Assembly (NCBI RefSeq): GCF_000005505.3
Contig: NC_016133.3
Span: 45,163,237 to 45,227,236, forward strand
Direction: 5' to 3'
Length of the DNA stretch: 64,000 nucleotides
Source: Brachypodium distachyon
Taxonomy: Eukaryota; Streptophyta; Magnoliopsida; Poales; Poaceae
Of the stretch, positions 11,299 through 23,484 are shown in pieces (the first letter of the stretch is position 1; every line of letters begins with the position of its first letter). The notes under the pieces are model-generated. The model was not told where the DNA came from, searched no databases, and saw only the letters and a program-made list of their open reading frames with translations. A program made the translations under genes and the position numbers.

Positions 11299-13037
11299 TG
11301 TTGGAAATATGCCCTAGAGGCAATAATAAATTTGTTATTATCATATTTCATTGTTCTTGATAAATGTTTATTGTCCATGCTATAATTGTATTGATTGGAA
11401 ACTCAAATACATGTGTGTGGATAAATAAACAAATACCGTGTCCCTAATACGCCTCTACTAGATTAGCTCGTTGATTAAAGATGGTTAAGGTTTCCTAACC
11501 ATAGACATGTGTTGTCATTTAATAACGAGGTCATATCATTAGGAGAATGATGTGATGGACAGACCCAAACCTAAACATAGCTTTTGATCGTGTCACTTAA
11601 GTTTAAGTTGCTTATGTTTTATTATGTCAAGTATCATTTCCTTAGACCATGAGATCATGCCACTCCCTAGTACCGGAAGAATACTTTGTGGGCATCAACC
11701 GTCATCTCGTAACTGGGTGATCATAAAGGTGTTTTTCAGGTATCTCAGAAAGTGCTTGTTGGGTTGTATGGATCAAGACTGGGATTTGTCACTCCTTGTG
11801 ACGGAGAGATATCTCTGGGCCCTCTCGGTAATATAACATCCTAATGAGCTTGCAAGCATGCGACTAATGTGTTTAGTCGCGGGGGTATTATATTACGGAA
11901 CGAGTAAAGAGAACTTGCCGGTAACGAGATTAAACTAGGTATGGCGATACCGACGATCAAACCTCGGGCAACTAATATATCGCGAGACAAAGAGAATTGG
12001 ATACTGGATTAATTGAATCCTCGACATAGTGGTTCAACCGATGAGATCTTCGTGGAATATGTGGGAACCATTATGGACATCCAGGTCCCGCTATTGGTTA
12101 TTGATATTTGATCATGTCCACATGTTCTCGAACCCGTAGGGTCACACACTTAACGTTTCATGTTGCTTGGGTTAGATGAGATAAATGATGATGATATCGA
12201 ATTATGATTCGGAGTCTTGGATGGGATCCTAGACGTAACGAGGAGCTCCGGAATGTTCCGGAGATAAAGATTTATATATGGAAAGTTGTTTTCAGGTTCC
12301 GGAAAGTTCGGAATATTTTCCGGTTTTGACCGGGAAGCTTCTAGAAGGTTCCGGAGGGATCCGGAGGTTTCCACCTTGAGGCCCACCTATCCCTGGGCTA
12401 CATGGGCTTGTGAGGAAGTACCCTGGCCTTAATGGGCCAGGGGGCTGCCCCCCACAAGGCCCATGCGGCCAGCCCACCCTAGGGCTAAAGGGTAACTTGG
12501 GGGGGGAGGAAACCCTATTAGGGTTTCCCTCCCCTAGCCGCCAGCCCCCTTTTGGAAAGGGGGGCAGATCTGGCCGGCCACCCCCTCCCCTACCCCTATA
12601 TAAATAGATGGGGGGTGGCAAAGGGGAGGATACACCAAGCCTTCAGTTGGATCTCTCTCCCCTGAGCCCTCCTCTCCTCCTCTTCTCACGTGCACGGCGT
12701 AGCCCTGCCTGTGGGGATATTCAGCATAGTCACCACGCCGTCGTGCTGCCGGGATCTCATCTACCTCTCCCTCTCGCTTGCTGGATCAAGGAAAGGAAGA
12801 GACGACGTGAAGCTGAACGTGTGGATACCAAGGAGGTGCTGTCCGTTCGGCACTGAGATTAATCTCATTGAAAGTTTCACTACACCAACAACGATCTCGT
12901 GATCGTAATGCTTAGCGGTCTACGAGGGTATGGTGTTCATGTTCCCTCTCGTTGCATACATCTAGTATATATATTCTTGGGTTTTCTTCCGCACTTCTCG
13001 TAGGAAAATTTTTGTTTCCTATGCAACGAACCCAACA
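11299..13037 (+). repeat. 5' LTR of a BARE/Angela-like Ty1/copia element
   Basis: It begins TGTTGGAAATATGCCCTAGA and ends CCCAACA, and a tRNA-Met primer site follows one base later. The sequence resembles the BARE/Angela/WIS LTRs of Pooideae: the ATTAGGAGAATGATGTGATG string is near 11540, a TATATAAATAG promoter-like box is near 12597, and the end is rich in CTTCCGCACTTC. It is 1739 bp long. No 3' LTR of this copy is present, so the element is truncated. Confidence 0.85.
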
Positions 13038-15869
13038 GTGGTATCAGAGCTAGATCTATGCGTAGATGTTTTGTACGAGTAGAACACAATTTAGTTGTGG
13101 GCGTTGATGTTCATATTGCTACCTCTTTTGTGCACTATCGGATTTTGCGGGATAGTGGGATGAAGCGGCTCGGACCAACCTTACTTGTCTTCGCACAAGA
13201 GACCGGTTCCGCAATTAACATGCAACTTGTATTGCATAATGCGGCTGGCGGGTGTCTGTCTCTCTCACTATAGTTGAAATCTGATTTGCAATGGGAGGCC
13301 TATATGGTTAATAAGCAATTTGTATATCACCGTTGTGGCTTTTGCGTAAGTAAGAACGGTTCTTTTAGTGCAGCCCCTAAAGCCGCGTAAAACATGCAAC
13401 AACAAAGTAGAAGCGTCTAACTTGTTTTTGCAGGGGCATGTGATGTGGTATGGCCAAGATATGATATGATATATTTGATGTATGAGATGATCATGTTTTG
13501 TAATATTTCACGACTTGCATGTCGATGAGTTTGGCAACCGGCAGGAGCCGTATGGTTGTCTCATTAATTATTGTATGACCGTCGTGTCAATGATTTAATC
13601 GCCGTGTAATTGCTTTACTTTATCGCTAGTAGTAGCAATAGTCATAGTAGCAATAGTTGGTGGAGGCAACTATACATGACGCCCGAGGACCTAGGCGCCA
13701 TGCTGGTGATGATGGAGATCATGCCCGTGCTTTGGAGATGGAGATCAAAGGCACACGAAGAGAAGGCCATATCATGTCACATTATTTATGCATGTGATGT
13801 TTATCCCTTTTATGCATCTTATTTTGCTTAGTTGACGGTAGCATTATAAGATGATCCCTCATTGTTAATATCAAGATAATAATGTGTTCTCCCTTGGTAT
13901 GCACCGTTGCAAAAGTTCATCGTTTTGAAGCACCACGTGATGATCGGGTGTTATAAACTCTACGTTCGCATACAACGGGTGTAAGCCAGTTTTACACATG
14001 CAGGAATACTTTGGTTAACTTGACGAGCCTAGCATGTACAGACATGGCCTCGGAACACAAGGAACCGAAAGGTTAAACATGAGTCATATGAATGATATGA
14101 TCAACATGCTGATGTTTACCATTGAAGCTACTCCATCTCACGTGATGATCGGACTTGGTGTAGTGGATTTGGATCATGTATCACTAAACAACCTGAGGGA
14201 TGTTGATTTTAGTGGGAGTTCATTAGTGTAACATCCCAAAATTTCAAACTTTTACATGTGCATTGCATCCATGAGCATCATGCCACAATTGCATGTTTGA
14301 ATTCAAATTTTGAATCACAAAAGGCTTTAAGAGATTTTGATTACACCCCTGTAACCTTTGGATTTTCAAACCAATAAGGTTGATGTACAAAAAGGGTTTA
14401 ATGCATATATAAGCTATCCCATAATTTTGGTTAATTATTTGGAGTTGAAAAGGTATTTTATTCAAACAGATACATAGCCCTAAAGGCATTTATAGGGCAA
14501 ATGTATTTTTATATATTTTATTTTGAGGGGAATCTACTCCCAAAAGTTGTATCATGGTAGGACATGATTTTACAAATTTTCTGGAATTTATTTGGACCAA
14601 TTTGGAGTTCAAACTCAAAAGATATCAAAGAAATGGGAAAAGCAGAAAAAGAAAAGGGCTAAAAGAAAAAAAAATAGAAAACCGGACCGGCCCGGCCAAA
14701 ATGGGCCGAACCGGCCCAGTCCGACCGCGCCCGACCGGCCCAGCCAGCCCGGCCGCCCGCGCGCGCGCGGAGACGCTGACAGGTGGGGCCCACCTGTCAG
14801 GCTCGTCGTCTCCGTTTGGAAGGCGCCCGAGCCGCCCGCGCCGGACTACCCGCGCCGCCGCAATCACCGGAATCCGGAGATTCCGGCCTTCCCGAAACCC
14901 ACCGGCCGCGTCGCTTTAAAGCCCGAGCACCCCGCTTCTTTTCCCCCCCGTTTGCCCTCGCTATCGTGCCGCCAGGCCGCCGGAATTGCTCGCCGTTGAA
15001 GTTTCGGACGCCGTCGCATCTTCGCTCGCCGACGTTGTCTCGGTGAGCCATCCTCGCCGCCGCTCGCGCCTTCGTCTTCCTCTCTCTCGTGCGCACCCCA
15101 TGACACGTGCTCTTTTCGCTTTCGTGCCCTGCAGCTCGCCGACGACCGAGCCCGAAGCTCCGCCGCCGTCCGTCGCCCGCCGCCACGGCCCCGTCGTCCT
15201 AGGCAAGCCCTCCGACCGCCCCGCGCTGCGCCGACCGCGCCATCGACCTCCCCGTGCCGCGCCGCGCCTCCCCGTGTCTTCCCCGTCGCGCCCACGTCGC
15301 CGGAGCGTCCCCGCGCCGCCGCGCCCGTGCCCGCGCCGCCGTCTCCTCCAACTCCGGCAGCCGGCGCCGCCCGGTAAGAAACCCTAGCCCCTCGTCCGTC
15401 CGATCTAGATCGATGGCTAGGATTAGATCACTTATAAGACGAACCGGTACGCACTGTGGAGCGTCCGATCTTTATAAGTTAGATCTAACGGCTCGGATTA
15501 ATCCACTTAAACCGAACCGGTACGCACCAATGAGAACGCGCCACGTGGCCCTAGTTAATAAAATGAAAATCTAATTTTTAATTTCCCGGATTAATTAAAT
15601 GGCATTTTGCAGATAGGCCCCTGTAACTTCAAATGATCATAACTCATGAGGTTATGCAATATGTAAGTTACTACTAAATTCTGGATCAATGCGATGTAAT
15701 ATATATTTGACCTTTGTATCTTGATATTACATCGTGAAACTGTGTGTGCTAGCGAGTCGATCCAGGGACTAGCACAGTAAGCACAGATATCGAACCCTTG
15801 GTGAAGAGGGATCGCTTCACAATTAGACTAAGTTCATGATAATAAGTTCAAGCTAATCAAATTACTAAT
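13038..15869 (+). mobile_element. Leader of the copia element, interrupted by a solo LTR
   Basis: The primer site TGGTATCAGAGC is at 13039-13050. The long leader that follows contains no gag-pol frame. It is interrupted at 14227-15821 by a gypsy solo LTR, resumes as attagactaagttc, and is cut at 15869 by a minus-strand gypsy LTR. Gag, integrase and RT of the copia element are absent from the window. Confidence 0.65.
14227..15821 (+). mobile_element. Short solo LTR, internally deleted relative of the 4783 LTR
   Basis: It starts TGTAACATCCCAAAATTTC and ends near ATCGCTTCACA. ATTAG precedes it (14222-14226) and follows it (15822-15826), consistent with a 5-bp target duplication. It matches the solo LTR at 4783 up to the cattttgcagataggcccct string. 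It then jumps at about 15650 to sequence found near 7770 of that LTR, so about 1.6 kb is missing inside. Confidence 0.75.
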
Positions 15870-18800
15870 TGAAGCGATCCCCCCTTCACCAAGGGTTCGA
15901 TCTCTGTGCTTACTTGTGCTAGTCGCTGGATCGACTCAGTAGCACACACAGTTCAAGATGTAATACCAAGATACAAAGGTCAAAAGTACTTTATTACATC
16001 GTATCATCCAGAACTTAAATTGTACTTACAAACTTGCATGACCTCTTAGGCCAGCATAAACAAATAATGTTCAAAACCATGACAACAATGTATCATGAAG
16101 CTGCAGCGGAAAGGTAGAGTAAAAGGGCCTCATCTACTCCCAGAGGAGAGAGCATGTTGGAATGTAAGCACATGACCCATGACAAAACGACGAACCTCAC
16201 TCATCGTCGGATCCACCTGCATTGTTAATTGCAGCCACTACGTGGTCAATACTTTGAATGTATTGCAAGCTCACTAGAGTTATAAAGGACCTACCAAGTA
16301 CATGCATAGTTTGGCTAGGTGGGGTTTGGCTATTTTGCATAAAAGCATCATTATTCAAATCCTATCATTTTTAGACAAATAGTTTGAATTCTATTGGACA
16401 CGGGGTAGAAACACCCATGCTCCTATTAACCTAGGCACATTGAGTAGAAACATCAATGCTCCTACCCAGTTCAAACCATTCATTTAATTAAGAAATTGGA
16501 ATGAGTGAGACTTTCCTTACAGCTCCGATGTCTAGTTGCTCATAATTGTCCGTAACCGGGGACACGGCTAAGTACTTAGTTTGACACTCTCGAGAGGTGG
16601 TACACTTTACCCACAAGAAATCGACGTGTTAATCCCTTGCTGTCCTCCAGATGGAGTAGCAACGGCATCGGTTACAGGAATTTTCAGAACATATTCCCCC
16701 AAACCACCTGAGGGACGCGTTCCAACCTACACTGCTACATACCGATGTCACCTCGGATCCAGGTTCATATTTCTTACATCCATCCTGGCAGAGCCCATAA
16801 TACCATGTGGTTGTACTGGAAGCTACTAAATAGGAAACTAGTCCAGTCTCTGGTTACCCCGGGTGGCATCCCACATTGTGACGCAGGCGCTCCCCGAATC
16901 GCACGGGGAGGCGACCATGGACGCTCCCGAATCACACGGAGAGACGACTCAGCGGGCCCCATAGAAATGGACCTAACGTCACGACATCCGAAAACTCAAA
17001 GCAGCCCACCCAGAACAGTTCATTGAATTACTTGTTTTGCCATACACTAGGAAAACTATATTTGTAATTCAATAGTATCACATTGTAATAATACCACCCT
17101 CGTATATTATCATAGGATAGCATTTTACTACTACGATGGCAATTGGTGGTGAAGTCATGGCAAAGGTATCCTATACTACTAGGATAGATCATAGCTAGCA
17201 TAGATACAATAATAATCCTGACAATGCAACTAATAAAATCTAGTGCATAATAAGATAATAGGGTAGATGATCAACGGGAACTTGCCTCGGTTAAGATTGT
17301 TGAGGCCTTCTTCTTAAGCGACACACAATCACTACAATCGCACTCCGAGTGATCTATCGTAGATAACGAATAATCAAATATAAATACACAATTCACACAA
17401 TTTAAATAACTCCATATATAACTCCAAATGAACACCAAACACAAGTCAACATGAAAAGTAATCAATAAACATACCAATTTAACGTATAACTAGTAATACC
17501 TTAACCCTAAACAAAGTTCTAGGTCCTAGGGCTAAGACTAGAGTGGCTAAGTATGGAATTTTAGTTTATAGGAACTGTTATAACTTAGATACTTTGGCTG
17601 TTTGGCAAATGGTGCTAAATGGCAGAACATGGGATGAAAAGTATACTAATGTATATTATTAAGATTTTACTTGCTAACCCAACAAGTCTCATCCCAAAAG
17701 GATCTACAGAGAATTAGCTACTGGCTTGCAAAGCTGGCTAGTCTGATTCTGACAAGTTAATGATACTAAATTATACTGAAAATTTACTGGTTCTAATGGC
17801 TTCAAAAGACAGAGGGCCAATGGGATGAACTAAACTAGATCTAACAAGATTTCAACAGACACTGGTTTAACCTAAATAGGAGTTGTGAGTAAAAATATAC
17901 AGGCTTACAAAACAGGCTAATCTATAACAAAGTTTCTGTAACTAATGGCTTAGAATTGGCCGTGTGGGAAACTGCTGAAGGTACTGTTTTGCAACGACGA
18001 TGCACTAGTGTGGATGAACTTGGAAAGGTGTTAAAATAGGTCTATGATTTAGATTTGGATTTGATCTTGACATGAAGGAAAGAATCATCTAGTTTCAAGT
18101 AATGGATCAAAAGATATAGGCTCCGGAAGATAGCTAACTGATGTGACAGTGTTAACAGATACGACTTTTGATTGAAATTGCACCTCTGTAGATGAATCCT
18201 AAGTTGTTCAAGATGTACACTAATGTGTAGAACAGGATCTAATTGATGAAATACGGAAGGTTTGGAACCAAACGGATCAATTGAACAATTTATATGAATT
18301 TCGAAAGGTGGCTAATCCAGAAACAGCATACTATGAATAGCAATTTCCAACAAAGATGCCGTACTGTAGATCATGGAGACGGGGTATAAAATCTAGTTTG
18401 GTATATAGAGGTGGACGTGCTCTAACTACAACAGAAATATTCGGACAAAAATGATACACTGATCAAAAGATATGGGCTTGTAAACATGGCTAATCAAAAC
18501 TGCTGCGGCTGAAAAGTTGCTCACCGGAAAAAACACAGAGTTCGCCGGAGTTGAAGAAGGACGGCGATGATGTTGACCTAGGGGTCGATGGGGCCATGGA
18601 AGACGTCGAAGCGGACACCGTGACGCGTCTTGCGCGGTCGTAGCATCTCCGGATGGCGACGGGCGGAGCTCCGGACGCGGCTTCGGTATGGGTTCGGGGA
18701 CGGCGCGGCCAACGGCATGAACAGGTCATGAAACCTTGTCACAAAGGTAGGTAAGGGTCACATGAGTCTACTGGTCAAAGGAATCGAAGAACGGAGGTTC

Positions 18801-20324
18801 GGGGTGATCTCACCGGCAACAATGATGGCGGTGACCGACGGAGGAAGACGTCGACGTAGCCGGCTGTACAGAGGTTTTGAGGCCAAACTTTCTACATGGG
18901 AATGGGAGAGGAGAGGCAAAAGCTCAAAGTGACGCGCGTGGAATCCTTTTATAGTGGCCGAGGAGGGAGATCGGGCGTGGATGTCGACGGCCGACATTCG
19001 GGGCACCTATTTTGGAAACTGCGATAATTAGAGGAAACTTCAAATTGATTTCCTGAATGGATTCCCGGGATGGTGAGGATTGATGGGGTGGTTTCCTTTT
19101 GGAGAGAGACGCACGGAAAGGAAAGAAATTGAAGAAAGAAAATATGGAAAGAAAGGATTTCTTACGTGAGGAGGAGGAAGCACGAGCTCGTGCTCGTGGC
19201 TGGGTGGGGCGTTCGGTGGAGATGGGCCGGCCCAGTTGGGTCGGTCCATTCTCTTTTCTTTTTTTTTTCTTTTTTTTTCCATTTTTTTTATTAATAACTT
19301 TTGATTCCTAACTCCAAATAAGTCTAAATAAACTCCAGAAAATTTGTAAATTCAAATTCTCCAAAGTGTGAGATTTTGGGACTTGAATCCTTTCAAAAAT
19401 AAAATAAGTAAAAATACTTTTGCTTATATAAATGTCATTAGAGCTTTATAAGTAATACCTAAAATAGGTTTTGAAATCTATTATGAAACCTTTGTTTCAT
19501 AAATTAGTTTAAACTCCAATAAACATATTGGGTTGGCATACTTTGCACTAAAATCCTTCTTTAGCTAAATACCCCATTGGGTTGAACTCCAAAGAAGATC
19601 TCATAATAATTATACGGTTCAATAAAATTCCCTAATAGCTTTATAACACCAAATCTCAAATCATGTAAACCATCGCAGATGTTTCCAACTATATATATAT
19701 TTGGGAAGTCACGTTATCCCACTCTCAACGACGGAATAAATGTTGGAATAACATTTGCACACGAGGATGTCACGTTATCATCTTCTCGAATATTTGATAG
19801 TTTTCTCTCGGAAACAAAATGAACACGACCAAGCAAATATCGGGAAAAACATAAGTGAATCATTAAATATGTTTTCCATCCATATACTTAGAAAGTCATA
19901 TTATTCCCTTTAACATTTAGATAAATGTTGGAGAACATTTCTGATCCATTTAAATATTCCAACGATGGTCTCAAATGGTCATGGCATCCAAATTGGAATC
20001 TTAGTGTGTTAGTAAATCCTTCAGAAAGAAAATAGGATTTACTAGATGCGAATAATAGTTCGGCTAGAATCATAATATGCAAATGGTTCCAAATAGAATA
20101 CTTTGAACTTATGTAAATGTCCCAACCATGTTGTATAATTTGGATAGTCAAATTAATCTACTCTTTTGTTGATTATTCAAAGATGGTGTGGAAAAATTTA
20201 AATAAGTCCTAAAAATTTCAAATTCTTCAGAAATTCACAACCAAAATATTTCCGAAGCCAATATTTTCATTAAAATAATTATTTTATTTAACATTCCAGA
20301 ATTGGAAAATTCTGGGATGTTACA
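15870..20324 (-). repeat. 4455-bp LTR of a minus-strand Ty3/gypsy element
   Basis: Read on the minus strand it begins TGTAACATCCCAGAATTTT at 20324 and ends GGATCGCTTCA at 15870. The last 1.4 kb (15870 to about 17270) matches 6600-7941 of the solo LTR in reverse. The first 3 kb is different, including a G/C-rich stretch at 18490-19250 and long A/T-rich blocks. A C-rich tract (20325-20342), polypurine on the minus strand, lies directly next to it and marks this as the 3' LTR of its element. Confidence 0.75.
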
Positions 20325-21510
20325 ATCTACCCCCCTTGAAAGAAATCTCGTCCCCGAGATTTGACGAGGCTAGAGGAGAAGGTTCACTTGTCTCTCGCTC
20401 AAGTCCTTATAACTTGGTTCTTTATCTCACTAGGGTTGCATGGGTTTCTTCTTGCTTGATATTCTAACGGACAACTCCATATATAAAACTTTTTGATCTT
20501 CTCTTCCTTGTTTCGGCAAGTGGTGGCTATATGTCCATTGTTCAAACACTTGTCTTCAAATTGGTTCCCTATGGTGGAGAAGATAATTTTCGAGGTATCA
20601 TCAATGACATCTTCAGGTTGGCCTAGTGACTACTACTGTACCGAACTATAAATAAGGTCTGACTACTCAATTGGATCCAAACCTATTGTTCAAACTTTCT
20701 GATAATATCTTCTAGTGTCCAATTCATCCTTCTGTTATGGCCATCAGTCTGTGGGTGAATAGTAGTACTGAACTGAAGTCGAGTGTCGAAAGCTTCATGC
20801 AATCGGTTGCAGACTTGAATGTGAACTAGGTTGCATGATCTGTTACTATCTTCTTTGTCATTCCATGAAGAAAAACATTGTCACTCCTTGATGACAAACA
20901 ACCATGCTCATCCTCGAAGAACTCCAAAGCTCTTGTTTCTTTCATATTCTGCTTGATTCTTTCAAAGTCTTCGTATATCTTTGTTCTATGCTTCCATGAC
21001 TCCGTCCAGCAAGTTTGGCTTTACTTCCATGGTGGATGGAAAATCCTTGCGGTACTAGTTCCAAACTTAAGCTCATGAAATTATGCTTCATATTATTCCA
21101 ATTATACTCGTTTTTCGTCAAGGGTCTTCCAATTCTGGATAAATTCTTGACGACCATTGGAGAGGTCTATCCTGAAACATTGTGTCATGAGAAAATAATT
21201 TCCTTAATCCAAAACTCATACTTGCCAAACTCGGCATAGTGATGGTGTTCCTTGTGGTTTTCCAACTCATTTCGAAGATGCGTCTTCTTGCTTTCTCCTA
21301 CTTGCTTCATCGTGGTGTAGAGTGGGCGGTGGTTCATTCCTTCACATGGGTTATGACTCAAATTGCAGATTTCTCATTCCATCTTGATGGTCAATAGCAC
21401 AACTCGAATGATTGGCTCAATGCTTCCTGGAAGGGCAAAATGTCTCCTTATAGGCTAGATGCTTTCTCGGAACATCATCTTAGCTTCGTCGAGAATACAC
21501 AACAGGCTGG
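20325..21510 (-). pseudogene. Degenerate 3' internal region of the minus-strand gypsy element
   Basis: Next to the LTR is a polypurine tract and, beyond it, a minus-strand GGGGACGAGATTTCTTT string. The same kind of sequence ends element C (23446-23484). Near 20720-20760 the minus strand reads a broken HPQTDG integrase motif. No long frame survives. The RT-proximal part is missing, and the plus-strand RNase H of element C begins at about 21520. Confidence 0.55.
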
Positions 21511-21519
21511 GCTTGTAAT

Positions 21520-23484
21520 TGCTTCCTCACTTGGCTGAGCAACAGGCTGGAGTTAAAGAAGAGATTGGTGTCCGCACCTATTCTTGTGCTACCAAACCTG
21601 CAAGAAGACTTTCAAGTTTATTGCGACGCTTCACGTTAAGGTTTAGGAGGAGTGTTGATGCACGGAGGAAGAGTTGTACCTTACGCCTCGCGGCAACTAA
21701 AGAGCCACGAAGGCAACTACCCCACGCATGATTTGGAGTTAGCATCAGTAGTGCACGCCTTGAAGACTTGGAGACAGTATCTGATGGGAAAACATTGTGA
21801 GTTGTTCACAGATCACAAGAGCCTAAAGTACATATTCACTCAGAAGGAGTTGAATCTGAGGCAGTGAAGATGGTTAGAACTGATAAAGGATTATGATCTG
21901 AGTCTGCAATACCATCCCGGCAAGGCTAATGTCGTAGCCGATGCATTGAGCCGCAAGTGCTATATAAATGGACTGACAGCTGGAGAATTACCACCAGAGT
22001 TGTGCGAACAGTTCAACTAAAAGCACAGAAGGGCGATTCAGAAATAAATGCGATAAAAGAAAATAAACTCATCGGGAAAGCAGAAGACTTTCGTGAGGAT
22101 GACCAAGGAACCTTATGGTTCGGTAAACGCATTTGTGTGCCGCAGGATCCGGAAATCAGGAAGCTGATTTTGCAAGAAGCCCATGACTCACCGTACTCAA
22201 TCCACCCTGGGAACACAAAAATGTACATGGACCTCAAGGAGACATTTTGGTGGTCCGGAATGAAGCGAAACATCGCAGAATTCATTGCGTTGTGCGATGT
22301 GTGTAGCAGAGTTAAGGCAGAACACCAGAAACCAGCAGGATTGCTAAGACCACTGCCAATACCAGACTGGAAGTGGGATAAAGTTGGCATAGACTTTATC
22401 ACCGGGTTACCAAGGACCAGATCAGGATATGATTCCATTTGGGTAGTGGTTGATCGTTTGACCAAGGTTGCCCACTTTATGCCGATAAAGACCACATACA
22501 ACAGCGCACAGTTAGCAAAACGCTACATATCCAGAATTGTGTGTTTGCACGGAGTACCCAAGGAAATAGTTTCAGATAGAGGTACCCAATTTACCTCAAG
22601 ATTTTGGGGACAACTACACGAATCTCTAGGAACGAGACTAGAGTTCAGCACAGCTTTTCATCCGCAGACGGATGGACAGACCGAGAGAGTAAATCAGATC
22701 CTTGAAGATATGTCGAGAGCCTATGCTCTAGATTATGGATCCAGTTGGGATGACAATCTGCCGTATGCAGAATTCTCGTACAACAACAACTTCCAAGCCA
22801 GCATAGGAATGTCACCATTTGAATCTTTGTATGGAAGGAAGTGCAGAACACCATTGTTATGGGATGGTGTAGGAGATCGTAGCCTATTCGGGCCAAATAT
22901 GATAAAAGATGCCGAGGAAAAGGTTAGACTTATCCGAGACAGGCTGAAGGTAGCTCAGTTTAGACAGAAAAGTTATGCAGACTCCAAACGTAGGGAAGTT
23001 ACCTACGAGATATAAGGTAGAGCGTATCTCAGAGTTTCACCGATACGCGAAGAGATTTGGAATCAAGGGAAAGCTAGCACCCCGTTTCATTGGACCTTTT
23101 AAGATCCTGTCACGACAAGGAGAAGTAGCCTACAAATTGGATTTACCGGAAGCACTGTCCAATGTTCGCAATGTCTTCCATGTATCGCAACTGAAGAAGT
23201 GTCATCCTGAGATGGCCGACACACCACTAAGGGATACGATACCCCTAGAAGAAGTGCAGCTGCAGAGTGACCTCACCTATGAGTAGAAACCGATCAGAAT
23301 CTTGGATACAGCTGAGAGACAAACCCGATCCAAGACCATTAGGTTTTGCAAAGTTCAGTGGGACCATCACACTGAAGAGGAAGCCACTTGGGAGCGCGAA
23401 GATGATCTTCGAGAAGACCACCCACACCTCTTTGCTAACCACACCGAATCTTGAGGACGAGATTCATCTTAAGGGGGTTAGGTC
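21520..23484 (+). pseudogene. RNase H, integrase and chromodomain of element C
   Basis: RNase H motifs appear in order: [36 protein letters not shown] and [11 protein letters not shown], then [11 protein letters not shown] at about 21950. The integrase frame (21957-23015) shows a zinc-finger H residue (SIHPGNTKMY) and CDVCSRVK, then VGIDFITGLP, VSDRGTQFTS and HPQTDGQTERVNQ for the D,D,E core, and GMSPFESLYGRKC. A frameshift near 23000 leads to [19 protein letters not shown] and [12 protein letters not shown]. Another frame then reads a chromodomain-like VQWDHHTEEEATWERED near 23355. This tail identifies a chromovirus, probably Tekay-like, whose chromodomain is thought to target chromatin. A stop after NLRQ (about 21866) and later frameshifts inactivate it. 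Confidence 0.85.
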
